Source: Symbiodinium natans (lineage: Eukaryota > Sar > Dinophyceae > Suessiales > Symbiodiniaceae). From it: a stretch of 64,000 nucleotides of DNA. Shown here piece by piece: positions 47,313-60,740 of this stretch. The translations under genes were made by a program, and so were the position numbers. The DNA is taken from NCBI GenBank assembly GCA_905221605.1, contig CAJNDS010002164.1, positions 372,001 to 436,000 of the forward strand, read 5' to 3'. Within the stretch, counting starts at the first letter, position 1; each line of letters begins with the position of its first letter. Under the pieces are notes generated by a model, which worked only from the letters and a program-made list of their open reading frames with translations, searched no databases and was not told the origin of the DNA.

Positions 47313-49770
47313 CATGAAACCGGAGTGTCCCTGCATAAGAACTGACACGAAGAGGCTTCCGCCCTATGCTGCGACGAAGAAGTCTTCTCCAGAAGGCCCA
47401 GAATGATTAGGCTTCTCAAATTGCTGACCAAATTGCCTCCGGAAGGCCCAGAAGTGGCATGGGTACCGGTCGTGAGTCTCGAGTGCCATGTCGCACCCGC
47501 TGTGGCAAGCATGCCACCTTTCCACTCTAGACTTCTCTGCTACAGTTCCCTCTGCTCTTGCGTAAGCACTTCTGTCAAACATGGCTTGGCTGTGCTTGGA
47601 GCTTGGAGCTATCATAGTTCTTCGATGTTGTTGCTCAGGGCTGGCCCCACTGGCTGATCACAATGGGGTGCCCTGGGCTGGTCCTGCACACCGCTGACAA
47701 TTGCTTGCTAGGTTGAAGTCCCCACTGGCTGACCACCATGGGGCACGTTCGGCCAACCCTTCCTGCTGGAAAGGTTGGCCCCTGTCCTGGCTTCTCTTGT
47801 GATCTTGCGATGGATGACCGACTGTTGAGGCGTGGCAATCCGGCATTGCTTGGCTTAGTGGCACCGCTGACTGAGGTTAGCGGATATCTCCGCAGATTGA
47901 CGTTGAGCAAATGTCTATAAGATGGTGGTTTTGACTTTCTGGCAGACAATCGCATTTTGCGATCTCTCTGCACAGCTTTGGTGCGGCATGGATGTGCTCT
48001 TGGACTATTTTCGACGATGTTGAGTACTGAGCGCGCGGGGAACCTAGCAGTTTGGTCGCTTTTGGTTTCTTTTGGTTGTTGCTGGGTTGTTTCGCTGGGT
48101 TGTTTGGTTGGTTTGGTTGGTGCTGTTGTTCGTCCTTCTTGTTCTTCCTGCTTCTCACGGCGATCTGTTTCACACCTAGTTGCGAGACCCACAAGAACGG
48201 CCTACTGTGCTACTGATGTAGTAAAGAAGCGTCCGCTTTTTTAAAAAAAAATCAGTAGACCTGACATCACTGCGCCTTGAGACTACCCTACCCCAGTACT
48301 GGACTGTTCCTTTGGTACCATGGGATATCGGGCAGCATCATGGCTCCATGCACACGAGCTGATCAAGAATTGGCGTTCGATTTCTTCGCCTCATACATTC
48401 CCAACAACTCTCGAGCCTTGCACAAAGCGGTGCAAGCAACACTTTCGTAAGGCCATCTGCAGGTAACTCCTTTCCAGAGCAGTGCCAGCTTGGTCTTGGA
48501 GGCTTCAAGATGATCAACGTAGATCCTCGATCCCCTCAGCTCCCAAGGCCTGGAAGAAAACTAGAGATGCAAAGTTGGACAATACTGTCTTGAAAGCTGC
48601 AAGGACGATATCGGCGACCTGAAACTTCTTCCATGGGACATCAGCGCAGGACTGTGGAAAATTGTCCAGGCTGACAACCACAACAAGATCCTGGGCGTCC
48701 TTGCGATGTATGTCAACGATGGACCACTCGCCGGGGAAAGAGAGATCATGAAGAGGGTTGCAAGCCTAATAAAAGGCATCTGTAAATCGGCCTGAAGGCT
48801 GGTCAAACGATTCGAATTGCAGATGTCAATATTCCAGTCGTGCAGAAAGCCACATTTTTAGGCATCCAAATTCACCGGCCACGAGAGCATGTTGCAGGCT
48901 GCAGGCTGCAGCTGGCCCTCCACCTGCGTGTTCTTGAAACTAAGAATTCGCATCTTGTGCTTGTGATGGAATGAGCACAGGTTTCAGATTAACATCTTCA
49001 TTTAGACAAGACACATTGCAAGGCTTCTGATTCTTGTTTCCAGCAGGCAATTGCAAGATGGTCATTGCATCAAGGTTTGGGCATGGTTTTACCTCCAAAA
49101 ACAAACCTGGTTGAAGTCTGGTTTGGAGAATTTCCAGAGATTTCAGTTGCAGCTTGAGGTTCCGGGGATTTCAAGCCATGTTTTTAATCTGGGTTCAATG
49201 TCATGTCTTCGGGGGTTGATTAAGTGAAGGCTTCTTTCATTTTTCATCTTTCGATACTTAAAGAAGTGAAATGTCATGTTGATTCTTCTGACCTTCGTTG
49301 TTCGCACTTTGCACTATATTGGTAGAGAAATAGAACTGTTCCAGTTTCCACCCCACCTCGTTTCTTGTTTTGATTTCTCAGTAATTTTTCACGATTGGCC
49401 ACCTTTCCATTGTCAGTGTCACGGTAGAGAAGCGAAAGCATTCTAAGTTTCACCTTCTCGGTTTTTGTTCTTAGTATTGACCTTCGTTACTCGAAAGGGG
49501 CTGATAGCTGCGTATTGTCATGAGTCCATGAGGCATGAGTCGTCAAAGTTCGAGTCGTGATTTCTGATTCCATGACATGAGCTTTAATCATACAGTCATG
49601 AGTCGTGGCTGTCTAATTGATTCAAGCTTTTTCCAATAGGCTTCTGTGTTACATCAGACGGTCAGACATCATGATGACATGATTGTGTGAATTGTAATTC
49701 TGACTTTGATCATGATACATGATGCATTTTGGATCATGATCATGAATCATTTGTCATGATCAGCTTACCA
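47313..49770. other. Non-coding host DNA
   Basis: No supported gene. A pair of similar blocks (about 47,635-47,700 and 47,705-47,770) share CCCACTGGCTGA and ATGGGG-type strings. A TTTGGTTGGTT-rich tract lies at 48,060-48,125. From 49,500 to 49,770 the sequence is full of TCATGA/ATCATGAT palindromes. Confidence 0.5.
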
Positions 49771-49826
49771 GTCATGATGATGATGATGACGATGATGATG
49801 ATGATGACAATGATGATTGATCGATA
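49771..49826. repeat. (GAT)n microsatellite
   Basis: GATGATGATGACGATGATGATGATG-type trinucleotide run with single-base interruptions. Confidence 0.9.
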
Positions 49827-52800
49827 ATGAACAATCAAACTTGAAGTTCTAGTTCATGTCGGAGCTGGAAGATGGAAGGGGGCATGATCCATTTTAATTC
49901 CGCGAATGAGGGCTTGAGAAGGGGAAGCTGTTCCAGCTGGAGTTTGAAAAGGCCAGCGAGGCCGGAGGAGGGGGAAGAAGGAACAATGAAGGTTTGAAAA
50001 TAGCTTGAAAGGAGGCTTGCGAAAGGGAAGCTTTTTAAGCGGACTTCAAAAGGGATTTGAGAAGGGACTTGAAGGGGCGTTTGGGAAGGTACTTGAAGGG
50101 GACTTGAGGCGGAGTTCTCAAGTCCCCCAAGCCGAGGGGCTTCAAAATTGGAGTTGATGAATCTCATCGAATTTAGAGGGGCGTGAAACCCTTTTTGAGA
50201 TTTTTCAGAAGGTTGTTGTGGTTGTTTTACAGTTCAAGCAAAGAACAAGTTTCAAATCTTTTTCAGAGGCAGATTCTCTGACTCGAGTTATGAAGGATAT
50301 TCGAGGCAGGGATGTAAATTTACGAGAATGGTTTAAGAATGTTTTCAAAGGAAAACATGCATTCTTTAAGAGGCAAACTTCTCTGTGAGTGGCTGCTGGC
50401 TCGGTCCGTTGCTTGCTGTTCCCAAGCAGTCCTGTGCCTCCCTTCTCTTGGAGACGCAGCTAGGCCGGGCGGAAGGTTGAAAACGAGCCCGGGTCCTTCC
50501 CGTTCTGACCCGTGCCCTTGGAACAGGCCAGTGTTGCCAAATGAGCTCACCCCGCTCTATCTGCTGTCGCAATTTCTTCCACGCGGCGACCTCTCTCTGC
50601 GAAGACCTCTCTCTCTGCGAAGGTCCGCTTAGAGCTTCAACACTCTACTGGCTGGTTGAAGCTTCACGAACTGATCCCGCCAAACGGTAGAGTCACAGCT
50701 TCAAAAGAGTACACGACATCGTTTTTTTCGGTTCACTCCCACGTGATTTGCCCATGCCCAAGCGGAGGAACGAGGCAATCCGCATGGATAAGACCTGTGG
50801 TCATAGTCACAACCTTGGTGTCTTTAATTTAAGGGTTGTCTAGGAGCCGAGTTGCTGCCAACATTGCATTGCTCAGCACAGCAAGTGAACAAAAACAACC
50901 TGTGCAAAGTTTGGTGGCGCTGATTTTGTTCGAACATGCAATTTGGGTAAATTTGCCTCACGATGCAATTTCGTGGTCACTTGCGATCTGGACTACTTCG
51001 ACAAGCACGTAATCTGAAGGATTAAAGGATTGAGAGGGGCATGAAAGCTGTTTCACCTGTGTTGAAAGTTGCCACAACCCGTCCTGCGGTCCCAGGTCAA
51101 GTAGAATCGTTGAGGCCCTCCGACTGCCTATTGCACAGTAGCGCTACTTTTCAGCTTGCGGCCTTGGGTTTGCGTTGCCTTGTTTGGTGTTTGTGTGGTG
51201 TTTCCCCAGAAGAAACAAGAATAGTCTTTTGCATGTGTCGCTATTGATCTGCAGTTAATCACTGAGGTACTGACGTACTAAAGCAGCAGCCCCAAAAACG
51301 AACATTGGCTTTGTGACAGGTTTGCTTCAACTTGGTGTCGTTTTAGGATCTCCAGTTGGGCCCATATGCGGGCCAAAATTGGGACCCACGCCCTTGTGAA
51401 GCTACTCCGCGATCAACCAAAGTGGGGCCTGCTACTGCAGAGCCCAAGTAACACGGGCGAAAATGTTCTGCAAGTGCCACGGGCTCAAATGCGCTTCAAC
51501 CAACACCGGTTCTGCCTTTGAACCCTTAGAAACGGTGCGACAGCCCACGAGGTCACAGACTTGTAAAGTCTGTGATCCGTGTTGTATTTTCTCGGCAAAA
51601 GCACGATCACAGGCCCCCTGATTTCTGCACCCGAGAACCAACACCTAAAAGACCCGCCTTACCCCCTGAAAGCCTGAAGCCGTGGAGCTCTTGAAGTTCT
51701 TCTCCCGCAAGGCCGGAAAGAAAGGAGCTGAGAAAAGGAGCTAGAGGTGACCTCGGCTACACATCAGGGTTCGACGAGTGTTCTGCAACAAACGTAGGGT
51801 ATTTGTAGATGAGAGCTGTAGCCGCCGGAGCTTGAGATTCTCAGACAAAATCTACGAAAGCAAAAGAAAGCCAGTTGGACAGCGCCGGGACAAGCACCTT
51901 TAGTACGTCGCACGCCCACCACACCGCACAAAACCATCACACACAATCGAATCGATCCGCGCCATATGCGCGCAAATTATCCGAAACACATCGGCCAACA
52001 TGCACCACGGCTCTTAACACGAGGGCAGCCCAAAAGAATAGAGATGCAGGGTTTTCGGGTCTATTATTTGTTTGGACCGTGCAAAATCAAAGGTTTTGAA
52101 ACACATAAGCGATACGGCTGTCTTGACCCAAGAACCAAGAGGCAATCTTCAAAGAGCTCCGGGCACGACTCGCCTTAAGGTTCCGACGTTTTTGGCAAGA
52201 GACATTCAGTTTCCAACCTTAGCGTTAACCACCACTCAACCCAGCTTTACTCAATAAAGTAGCTGAGCTCCCGCAACAACCCTCCAAGACGTAAACTAAA
52301 CCGCAAGTGAGAATCCCGCAACAAAAAAGCAAACATAAAGGTACGCACTTCTGGTGCGGGGGCCATAGAGAAGTTGGTAAAAACATCCATTGGCGTACGC
52401 CTCTTTTTTTGATGCCGGACTTGCGGCATTAGCCAAACCGGGGTTACGTTAAGTCGAAATTTCAACGTTGAGGTTGAACATGGATGGCAAGATAGACGTG
52501 CGGCATCGTGTGCCGAGCTGTTGAAGCTGTTCTCTCTCCTAAGTCTTCTCAACTTTGACTTCCCATGTGAGCACAGCGGCGAACTTGCCAGCTGTTTTCT
52601 GGCCTTTCGGCTTACAGGGGTGTTGGTAGCTGTTTTGCCGACCCCCTCGGGGCTCTGCGAAGAGCCACGGGCACAGTGTGGGTGTGGCCGGTTCCTCGGT
52701 TCGGAGGGTGTTTTTGGTGTGTTGGGCAGCGTTTTTGAGTGGTTGCAGCCGTCCGTGACTCATTTTCAAGGCGGGACGACGCTGCGCATGATGGACGGTA

Positions 52801-54480
52801 GATCAATCAATGTGACGCTATCTGCTGTGGCCTCAGATGTAAGTTAGCAATGTGAGAGTGAAGTTCAATCACGGTCATCTCCAATTTGTGAAGGTGTTGA
52901 CGAAATTGCTGTCCAGTGATGCAGAAGCTTGCTGATGTGGGTTCTTGAGCTGCTTTGGATGTTGGACATTTCGCCCGATTTCGACTGCAAAGGCGCTTGG
53001 CTTGGCCACCATGGCCACCGTGTGTCTGTTGGCCACCCGTGCTGGGCTTAAGACTTCCAACTTCTAGAAGGCATTCAATACTGAGTTTAAACTGGTTTTC
53101 ATGGTTGAGAGCTGAGTCCTGTACGCAGAGGAACAATCATGCAACCCTGCAATGTCCCAGGGCAGTCGACCACCTTCGTGGTCACACCGGGCGGCCAATT
53201 GCCATCCCAGCCGTTGCAGCGATTGGGGACTGCAGCATCACCTGCGGCTTCGCCCTGAGCCTTTGAGCAGTCGTTCCACCGTGCATACTGTGGCAGTCGT
53301 CGCATGTGCATGAACTAGTTCAAGTCCAAGCAGCAGTGCTGCCGCCACAGGTTCTGCATGCTCCAGAAGAAGTCAGCAGCGTCGAGTCCTCAAACAGACA
53401 TGACAGACCTGCTCTTCCATGCAGCTCAAGACTCATGATAATGCTTGGTACTTTCGATGTGCATCTTGGGAAATCGGAAAACAATACACTGCCGGTTTGT
53501 ATGTCGGCCCAAGCGATTTCAAGAGTTCAGCGAGCTTGCATCACTGAATGCGGGAGACTTGGCCTAAACCTGAAGTGCCCTGGGCAGAGCTGTGCCCGTG
53601 ATTTCGCAATCCAAGGATGTATCGAGTGCTTCTATTGCTGGGTGCTGCACCTACCAGTTCGGAGGCAATTGGTTCCAAGGTGAGTAAAGATGTCCACAAA
53701 GTTGTGACGGTGTTCTTTTGTGTTCCGTCAGGAGGCGCCAAGTACTGCAAGTACCGGGTGTACCATCACAGCTAAACTTTGCGGCGGTGCCCAGCGGCGA
53801 TTGCGAATTCTTTGCCCGAAATATCTGGCTTCAACGACCTTCTTAGTTTCTCAGCTCCAAGGTCGCAATTTTCCGGAGTATCAGCAGAAGCAGTTTCGGG
53901 ATGACCTGGGAGAGTCGCATGTGCCTTGCTAGCATTGGCCCTGGCTGTCAAAGCTGTCGAAAGAGGTCCACTGATGTCTTTTTGAGGTTGGTGCTGGCAG
54001 CAATGACGCGGCTTGCTTGAAGAGAGCAGAGGACGAGCTGCTACTGGGTTTTCAGGGCCATCATGCTGGTTTTTGAAAGATATGCTCGCGACCATGATAC
54101 TCCGCACAGCAGTCAGCATCAGTGCTGAGGAGTTTCTTTCGATTAGAAACTGCTTGCGCTTGCCCGTCTGAGCGATTGTCGAAAGACATCGTCATTCTCA
54201 GACGTAGCAGTCTTGGCAAGCATTGACTACACCTAACTGCCTGAGTGGAAGTGTATGAAGCTGCCGTAATGTGCAGCCTTTTCCCTTGCAGGTGTAGTAG
54301 CACTAGAACACAAGACCGGATTGCTGCCAGGATTTCCACCACTGGTGTGGCAATGGTGCGGATGATGCACAGGTCGCGGCCACCTACAGCGCCGGCCAGC
54401 TCTCTCAGGTGGCGGATGGTTTTAGAATGGGTTTTCGCTGGCATGATTCTCTGCCGAGCGGGCTGAAGCTAGATGGAGCT
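49827..54480. other. Non-coding host DNA
   Basis: No supported gene. 49,900-50,130 is strongly purine-biased with a recurring GGGACTTGAA / TTTGAAAAGG unit. The remainder shows only short open frames without domain features. Confidence 0.5.
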
Positions 54481-54493
54481 CTGATGAGAGAAG

Positions 54494-54538
54494 AAACCCT
54501 AAACCCTTTAAACCCTAAACCCTAAACCCTAAACCCTA
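54494..54538. repeat. Interstitial telomere-like tract (CCCTAAA)n
   Basis: About five CCCTAAA units with one CCCTTTAAA variant. Confidence 0.9.
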
Positions 54539-54784
54539 ATGGTGCAGGTGTATCATCCTGGAGCTTGCCATCCGGGGTGGTCGCAGTGGGATGCATTCTG
54601 CTGCTTGGCAGGGCCACTGGTGGGGCCAAGTTTGCTTTGCAGACTGCTTGTGGATTGTGCATGGGAACTTTTTTTCGCAGAGCTGATGTGGAGCTGTGCT
54701 TGTGACATGTTGTGAGGTTATAAACACTTCTGGGAGAAGAAGACTTGGTTTGAGGCATGGTGCAGATAAGATACTGTGCAGATG

Positions 54785-55620
54785 ATGTCAGAGCTTCCAG
54801 CCTCCCTGAACCGCAGGCTGAAGCCACCTGCAGACAGTTTGGTGAAGGCTCTCATCTGGCCTCCATCCACTCTCGAGTGGCTCGGTCACCATGTCACGGG
54901 CTGGGTGTCAGGGCACAGGGAGCATTATTTGTAGTGATAGTGTCTGTCTGAAGTACGTCTTCTTGGTCTGCGGTTACATACGCTGTGCATAGCTGGTGGG
55001 GGAAGTCGGTGGGGCCGTTAACGAATCCCGATTCACGGTCAAGCGGCTTGTAATGGTGATGGTACGGGTGGTCTTTGTGCACATTTAGCAAGCATCAGCA
55101 AGATGTGGTGATTTTTCGTGGCAGTGCGGATAAGGCGGAGAACAGGTTCATCTACACACTGTGCAGGCCTCAGTGGTGACACGATGCGGAGATGTGGCAA
55201 CTATGGCAGGAGCTATGATGCTTCAGATCTAAGGACGAATGGGCTCAGTACTTGGATTGGCTACACTGACCTGGACCAAGACACTCATTTCCAGTGGAGT
55301 GACAACACTCAGGACTGAATACCAAAGCGAGCAAGGAACAAGGATGTGTCATGTGGTTGATCTGGCTGTCCTCCAGGATGACTTCTCCAACTTTGCGAAG
55401 AACTGCACTGGCCGCCGCTCTCCCTGATTGGAATCTGTGGTGTCTGATACGACTATAGCAAGGTAGCACATCTGTGATATGGATGCCCAGCTGCTGGTGC
55501 TTTGCGGAGGTGAGAACGAGCCGGACTGCAAGCCGGAAGAGCGGCAGCAGCAATGGTACGACTGGGAGGGGCATGACAGAGGCACCTTCGTGTGCAAACG
55601 GAGCTTTGGCTCAAGTCGGT
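54785..55620 (+). CDS. Exon-like parts of a C-type lectin domain protein
   Basis: Three separated islands, in different frames, follow the order of a C-type lectin domain. About 54,800-54,875 encodes EAEATCRQFGEGSHLASIHS-like sequence (the early Cys and the HLASI motif). About 55,200-55,315 encodes WIGYTDLDQDTHFQWSDNT (the WIG and W-S-D motifs). About 55,488-55,617 encodes a QWYDWEGHDRGTFVCKR ending like the domain's last strand with the final Cys. The gaps would be introns. Splice sites are not fixed, and stop codons in intervening sequence exclude a single frame. C-type lectin domains bind sugars or proteins, usually extracellularly. Confidence 0.5.
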
Positions 55621-56640
55621 TGGAGCCCGCTGAGTGACCCAAAGTGCACGTGCAAGCCGTTCTTCCAAGGAATGCCTTGCTTCCAATGGCACTGCTGCGC
55701 AATGTGTCTGCGAGGACATGCCGAAGGGATCAGCTGCAAGACCTCGGGTTTGAAGCGGCACAAGTACCCCTGTGTGAACCAGAGCTTCCCTGAATTGAGG
55801 ACGCTAGTTACACGAACCTGGGCTGAGCTGCTGCCGGCCTTGTCGGTGGGCGCTGGCCCAAGGCCGGCCCCGGATGGTATTGCATTGTCATAGTCTTCGT
55901 TTTTTTTGTTCGCAGCGTTTCTGTAGCATGTTGTAGCATGCAGGATAAGCCAGAATAACACGCTGCCGACTGTCAAGGCCTGGTTGGGAATCGTTGCCTT
56001 GTTTGCTTATGAGGCACTGCATTATATGGCGCACGGACATCTGAACGCTTACAAGGTGGATGAAATCACCAAGCCACCGCTCCAAGACACCGTCGCGGCC
56101 TTAAAGAAGGCTTAAGCAGCTCCCGAGCATGAGACAGCATGAGATATGGCGTCAGGCTGCAGTTTTGAGCCACTTTGCAGCCGGTACTGTTTCAGGCTTC
56201 CAAGTCTGCTCCAGAGCCGCGCTTTGCACTGCCAAAGGCCGGCCGATGCCCCTGAGAGGGCTTCTTGTGCATCATGAAGGTCATAAAACCTGTTGAGTGG
56301 GACTCCGCCATGGATCCAAAGCTAGAGAGGCCGATTGATCTCGAATTTGCTTGGTGCAGGGATCCTGGTTCTGAGTGGAGCATCCGGGAGAACATCGGTG
56401 TGTCCGAGCAACTGAGTTGGGTTCATCGAAGATGTGAAGGCTTGCGAGGCAACCGGCTGTACATAGTTTGCCGCAATGGTCTTCCCAAGCTTCGACAGCG
56501 AGCATGCGTACACAGCTCTGAAGTAGCTTGCTGTGAAGTCAGGTCACTAGCCGCGTGTCTGTTCAGGATGTGATCCAGTGGGAAGACTACCTCCCCCGTG
56601 CGTTTCACCACCGACATCTATGTGGAACTAAGCGAAAAGC
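55621..56640 (+). other. Exon-like islands of unknown genes
   Basis: About 55,630-55,760 encodes a Cys-rich stretch (CTCKPFFQGMPCFQWHCCAMC). About 55,950-56,115 encodes a stretch with an aromatic-rich hydrophobic segment (WLGIVALFAYEALHYMAHG) ending at a TAA. About 56,265-56,570 encodes an open stretch with WSIRENIGVSEQLSW. None is recognised, and no gene model can be fixed. Confidence 0.3.
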
Positions 56641-57189
56641 AAAGCTGTGACGAGATCTTATAATGGCGGGTGCAGTTAGCAGCGAATCTCAAGAAAGCAG
56701 CAACCAGAAATCAAGACAGCCCTCGCCCAGCTCCCGGCACGCGGCCTTGGCGCATTGGCTGCTGCCTCGGCGGTAGCTGCGCTGGCTGCGCGGGCCGCGC
56801 GGCGGCGGGGCGTGGGCCTTGGAATCAAGATTTTCGAAGGGTAGGGTTGACCGTCTAGTCTCCTAATGTTCTTTGCTGAGTCTCAGTTCCGTCGCTTGTC
56901 ATTTGTCATGAGCCGAAGTCAAGGCCCAAACGCCGCCAAAACCCCGCGTGCCTGCCTACCACGATTTGCTGCTGCATGTGTCAAGGGATGCAAGGGGCAC
57001 TCTGTGCTGACTAACCTGCCAGGTGGTGATGCAAGTCAGGAAGCCAACACGCTGGGCCAAGCCCGGCTGCCAGTTTGTCCAGACGCATCGAGCTTTGCAA
57101 CCTCAGAGCATGGCAGGCCTGCAGCCAAAGGCATGAAGCCCATGATCCACCGAAAGGAGACAAGGTGGGCAAAGCTTACTCGTGCAGAA

Positions 57190-57470
57190 TGGTACCCCCA
57201 ACAGCCCAGGACACGCGAGAACCGCGCGCCCCGCGTCCCGCGAGTCCGCGTTCTTTTGCCGCGTCCCCTGCGTCCCGCGCGTCGTCCTGCGTCTCCCCCC
57301 CACGTCCTGCGCATGCCCCCTCCGTCCTGTACGCTGCAACCCGCATCCCGCGCATTCTGCGCATCGCCCACCCTGCTCGTCTCCCACATCTCCCGCGTCC
57401 TTCCCGTCTCTGCGTCCCCGGCGTCCCGTGTGTCCTGGAGTGCCAGAGATACCCTCAACCGACATAAATC
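57190..57470. repeat. CGTCCCGCG-type low-complexity tract
   Basis: A C/G-rich stretch of loosely repeated CCGCGTCC, CGTCCCGCG and CATCCCGCG units. Overlapping long open frames on both strands are a composition effect. Confidence 0.7.
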
Positions 57471-57650
57471 CTGCCTGAGCACCTAATCTGAAGTGGAGAT
57501 TGAATGGTGGGGGGACACTGTTCATCCATGCCTGTTCTGGTGTTCTGGTGTGTCGCACGATGTGCCACGTCTGCGATCCTGGAAGGGACGTCTTCAAAGA
57601 TGGCTTTGAAGGCGCAGTGTTCGCAATGGACGCGGGCTACAAGACTGATG

Positions 57651-57681
57651 GTTTAGGGTTTAGGGTTTAGGGTTTAGGGGG
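57651..57681. repeat. Interstitial telomere-like tract (TTTAGGG)n
   Basis: Four GGTTTAG-type units ending in a G-run. Confidence 0.9.
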
Positions 57682-57689
57682 TATGCATT

Positions 57690-59105
57690 CAGTGTGGGAC
57701 AGCATGCCACATTTTCTTCTGCAAAATAATTGTGCATCGATCCAGTTTGACTGGCTTAATGCGGCCTGCCGACATCTGCCTTGGACAGGCTGGGTTGCTA
57801 ACAAGGACAAGAACCTCGACTTTATGGAAAAGGCTCGGTGCCTTTCTAGTGCGAAGCTTCCGTGGTAGCTTCATCTGTTTTTCATGTGCATGCAGGTAGT
57901 CCGCCAGCAATTGCATGGCCGATTTCAGTTTCAGTTTGCGTGACTTGGCAGAGCAATCAGATGATAGCAGTCCACTAATGTGTGGGTTTACGAAGACAAG
58001 GGACCCCTCAAAATCGACCCCCAAATAGTAGGATCCCCTTATAAAAGGACCCCATAAGAAGGTACCCCTAATTTTAGCAACCCACATGTGTGAAGCTTTA
58101 TATCCAGTGGTGAGAGAGGCGTCGAAGACTGAGACCCAAAATCACAGATATCACAGCCAGGTCGCAGCATTTCTTCGATCTTGCGCCTTTGTCTTCCGAC
58201 ATGGCCCGAAGAAAGAGGGCTGGGGTCTCAAAGGTGTTGAGTTCCTAGAGCTTGAAACAGAGCTCCTTCAAGTAAGTTTGGAGCGCGTCCTTCCGTCCTT
58301 TCTCAGGATTTCGGCACTTTCATGAACCATGACTACGATGACATGTTCTACGTTCGCAAGTGGCCCTGGCTTGTTTATGGCTTGTCATTCCGAAGAGTGA
58401 GTCCATTGGTAGTGGCTCGTTTCCGGCTTTGGATCAAGGAGTCTCTGTGGGGCGAGTATGGCCTGCTGCATGCGCAGGTACCTGGAGCCTGCGAAGTTCA
58501 AGAAGCTGGCACTCGGAAACTGGGAGATGCCCCACGCCGAGACACTGCAGCATTTTGAGTCCGTTCAATCACGTCCAAGCATGAAGGATTTTTTGATACG
58601 TATTGTCGGCACTCATGCAACAAAGTATCCTGTATGGTCGAGCTCTCCACTTAAGCAAAGCTCCCAGGCCGGAGCTTGCCACTAAAGTCGTCACCATGCG
58701 GGAGCTTGTGGATGCAGGCATTGCTTTTCCATCTTCCATGCTTTTTCCATTCTATGATGCCATGATGGTAGGATGACGAAGGGGCGCAAGCAAGATGTAC
58801 TTCTGCACGTGCCGGCAGGAGTCCAGTATGGCCACAAGTCGAACAAGTAGCAGCCCCAGTCCGTTGCGTGCGTTCATGCGCAGAATGTTGAGTTTCTGTC
58901 ACCACGAGATAGTGCATGTGGGTGGAGGACTCTGCAGTTGTAGCCGAGGTGGAATCCGGCCATGCTCAAGTATCTCTTTGCCGACAACGATGTCCAGTTC
59001 TGAGATGCGATTTGGAAATTTCGCGTGTCACATGGGACATGGAGTAGAAGTTAACTGCCACTAGGCTGCTACGTGACGGCTGGTTTCTAGTGGGGGTGGA
59101 GGTGA
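57690..59105. other. Host DNA with one exon-like island
   Basis: About 58,322-58,398 (MNHDYDDMFYVRKWPWLVYG) and 58,465-58,600 (RYLEPAKFKKLALGNWEMPH) read like exons of one protein in different frames. The family is not recognised. The rest is non-coding. Confidence 0.3.
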
Positions 59106-59135
59106 TACAACGCTGCTTCTGATGATGACGACGGC

Positions 59136-59178
<43 letters not shown>

Positions 59179-59236
59179 GTGATGATGATGATGATGATAA
59201 CGATGATGACGATGATGATGATGATGGTGAATGAGG
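59106..59236. repeat. (GAT)n microsatellite
   Basis: About 120 bp of GATGATGAT with scattered substitutions. Confidence 0.9.
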
Positions 59237-60615
59237 ATCAGTGACGAGGATGGTTATGATGAGTTTGATGATGGCTCTCCTCAGCGCTAATCGGGGTAGC
59301 TTGCTTCTCTGAACTTGTATGGCCGCTGCCTGCAGATGCCAAATCAGGCAGTTAGTCTTCGAATCTTTGGTTATGGTGATCTTGCCTGTCGTGTGCGCAG
59401 CAAGTGGACAACTGGCAGTGGTGGACAACTGGCAGTGTGTTGCATGATACAGAAGTCTGTAGTTGCCAGGGCACGCACATCTTCGATCTCGTGCAGACTG
59501 CAGCCAACCTTAACCGAGCCTGCCGACTTCTTAGTGTCCTGCATTCTGGGCCAGTTGGTTGGCTCAGCCGGAGCTAAGTCTAAAGATGTTGGTGGACATG
59601 AGCTCTGCAATCCGTGGTTCTGTAGCAAGCGAGAATGCAGTGACGTTTCTCCTGGTGTAAACCGATAGGATGTTGCATGCCCCCTCCATGATCGCACAAC
59701 TATGCTATGGTCATGCCGAAGAATGCTTGGATCATGTGCTTTGAGGCTACTATGTTATGGAGGCTGCCGCCAGAGGTGCTAAGTTCATTCTCGTCGGAAC
59801 GAAGGCGCTTTTCGTAAGCCGTGTGCGTGTCATGTCGGCTCGCTCTGTGACGCCGCAGGAGCAGGCGCGCCCCATTGTGAGGAAGTATGGTCAGGAAGCT
59901 GGCATTCACTACACCGACATGAAGTCATCCTGTCATGGCTTCTCCCAAGTCTGTCCGCAGCGGGATTTAGGGAGCTCGTTCGACACTTTGCCCGTTTAGG
60001 ATGGCAGGTGCTCATACGCCAGGATGTACCGGGGGGGAAGGGCGGGTGGGGGTGCCTTGCTGCAACGTCCCAGACGCTCACCTACGCCAGCCAGATGCAA
60101 CTACGCATGAGCACTTCAACCGACATGCCGTCAACATGCCAGGTTTGTTGGTGGCTTGGTGAGCAACTTCCCGACGATCCGCAAATCTGTGGAACTCATG
60201 AAGAAACTGCGGGTGCGGCACCTGAACCAATCTAAACATACTGGTACTGAAAGGCACCTGGAGTAGCTAAAAGCGCTGCAAGCGCCTGCAGGAAGAGAAG
60301 GCGCAGGGCCGATGGAATGTCGGAAGCGAGTTCCAGCGATTCCGAAATACGCCCGTGACTGAGAGTTGCAGAGTCGCTCCTGCCAAGAAAGCACCCAACT
60401 TGCACAAGACAAGCCAAATCATACTGCAACGGCCGAGGGTATGACATTGCCAGCATTGCAACACTGAACTCATGCGAGGTGCCAGCTGGAACGTCTTACC
60501 AGGAAGTACAGTGGCGTGGAGGAGATGACCAGCTACCCGGACATCTGCATCTTTGTGGACGAGGACCGTCGACGCCCTGCAGGGCCTTTAGGGTAGGATC
60601 AGCCAGGGCTGCCTA
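59237..60615. other. Host DNA, no gene fixed
   Basis: Short coding-like pieces occur (for example 59,757-59,990 with AKFILVGTKALFVSRVRVM), but no complete model or family can be supported. Confidence 0.4.
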
Positions 60616-60740
60616 AATCTAAACCCCAAACCCCAAACCCCAACCCCTAAACCCTAAACCCTACACTCTAAACCAAAAACCCTAAGCCCTAAACCGTAAA
60701 CAGTAAACCGTAAACTATAAACCCCAAACCCTAAACCCGG
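60616..60740. repeat. Degenerate interstitial telomere-like tract
   Basis: About 16 units of CCCTAAA with variants such as CCCCAAA, CCGTAAA and CAGTAAA, indicating an old, mutated tract. Confidence 0.85.

Noticed and set aside
55605-55615. TTTGGCTCAAG resembling the spliced-leader end
   Set aside because: Only 11 nt match and the site lies within a lectin-like coding island; chance cannot be excluded.
57036-57600. Overlapping long frames on both strands
   Set aside because: They lie in a CGTCCCGCG-type low-complexity tract, where stops are rare in all frames.
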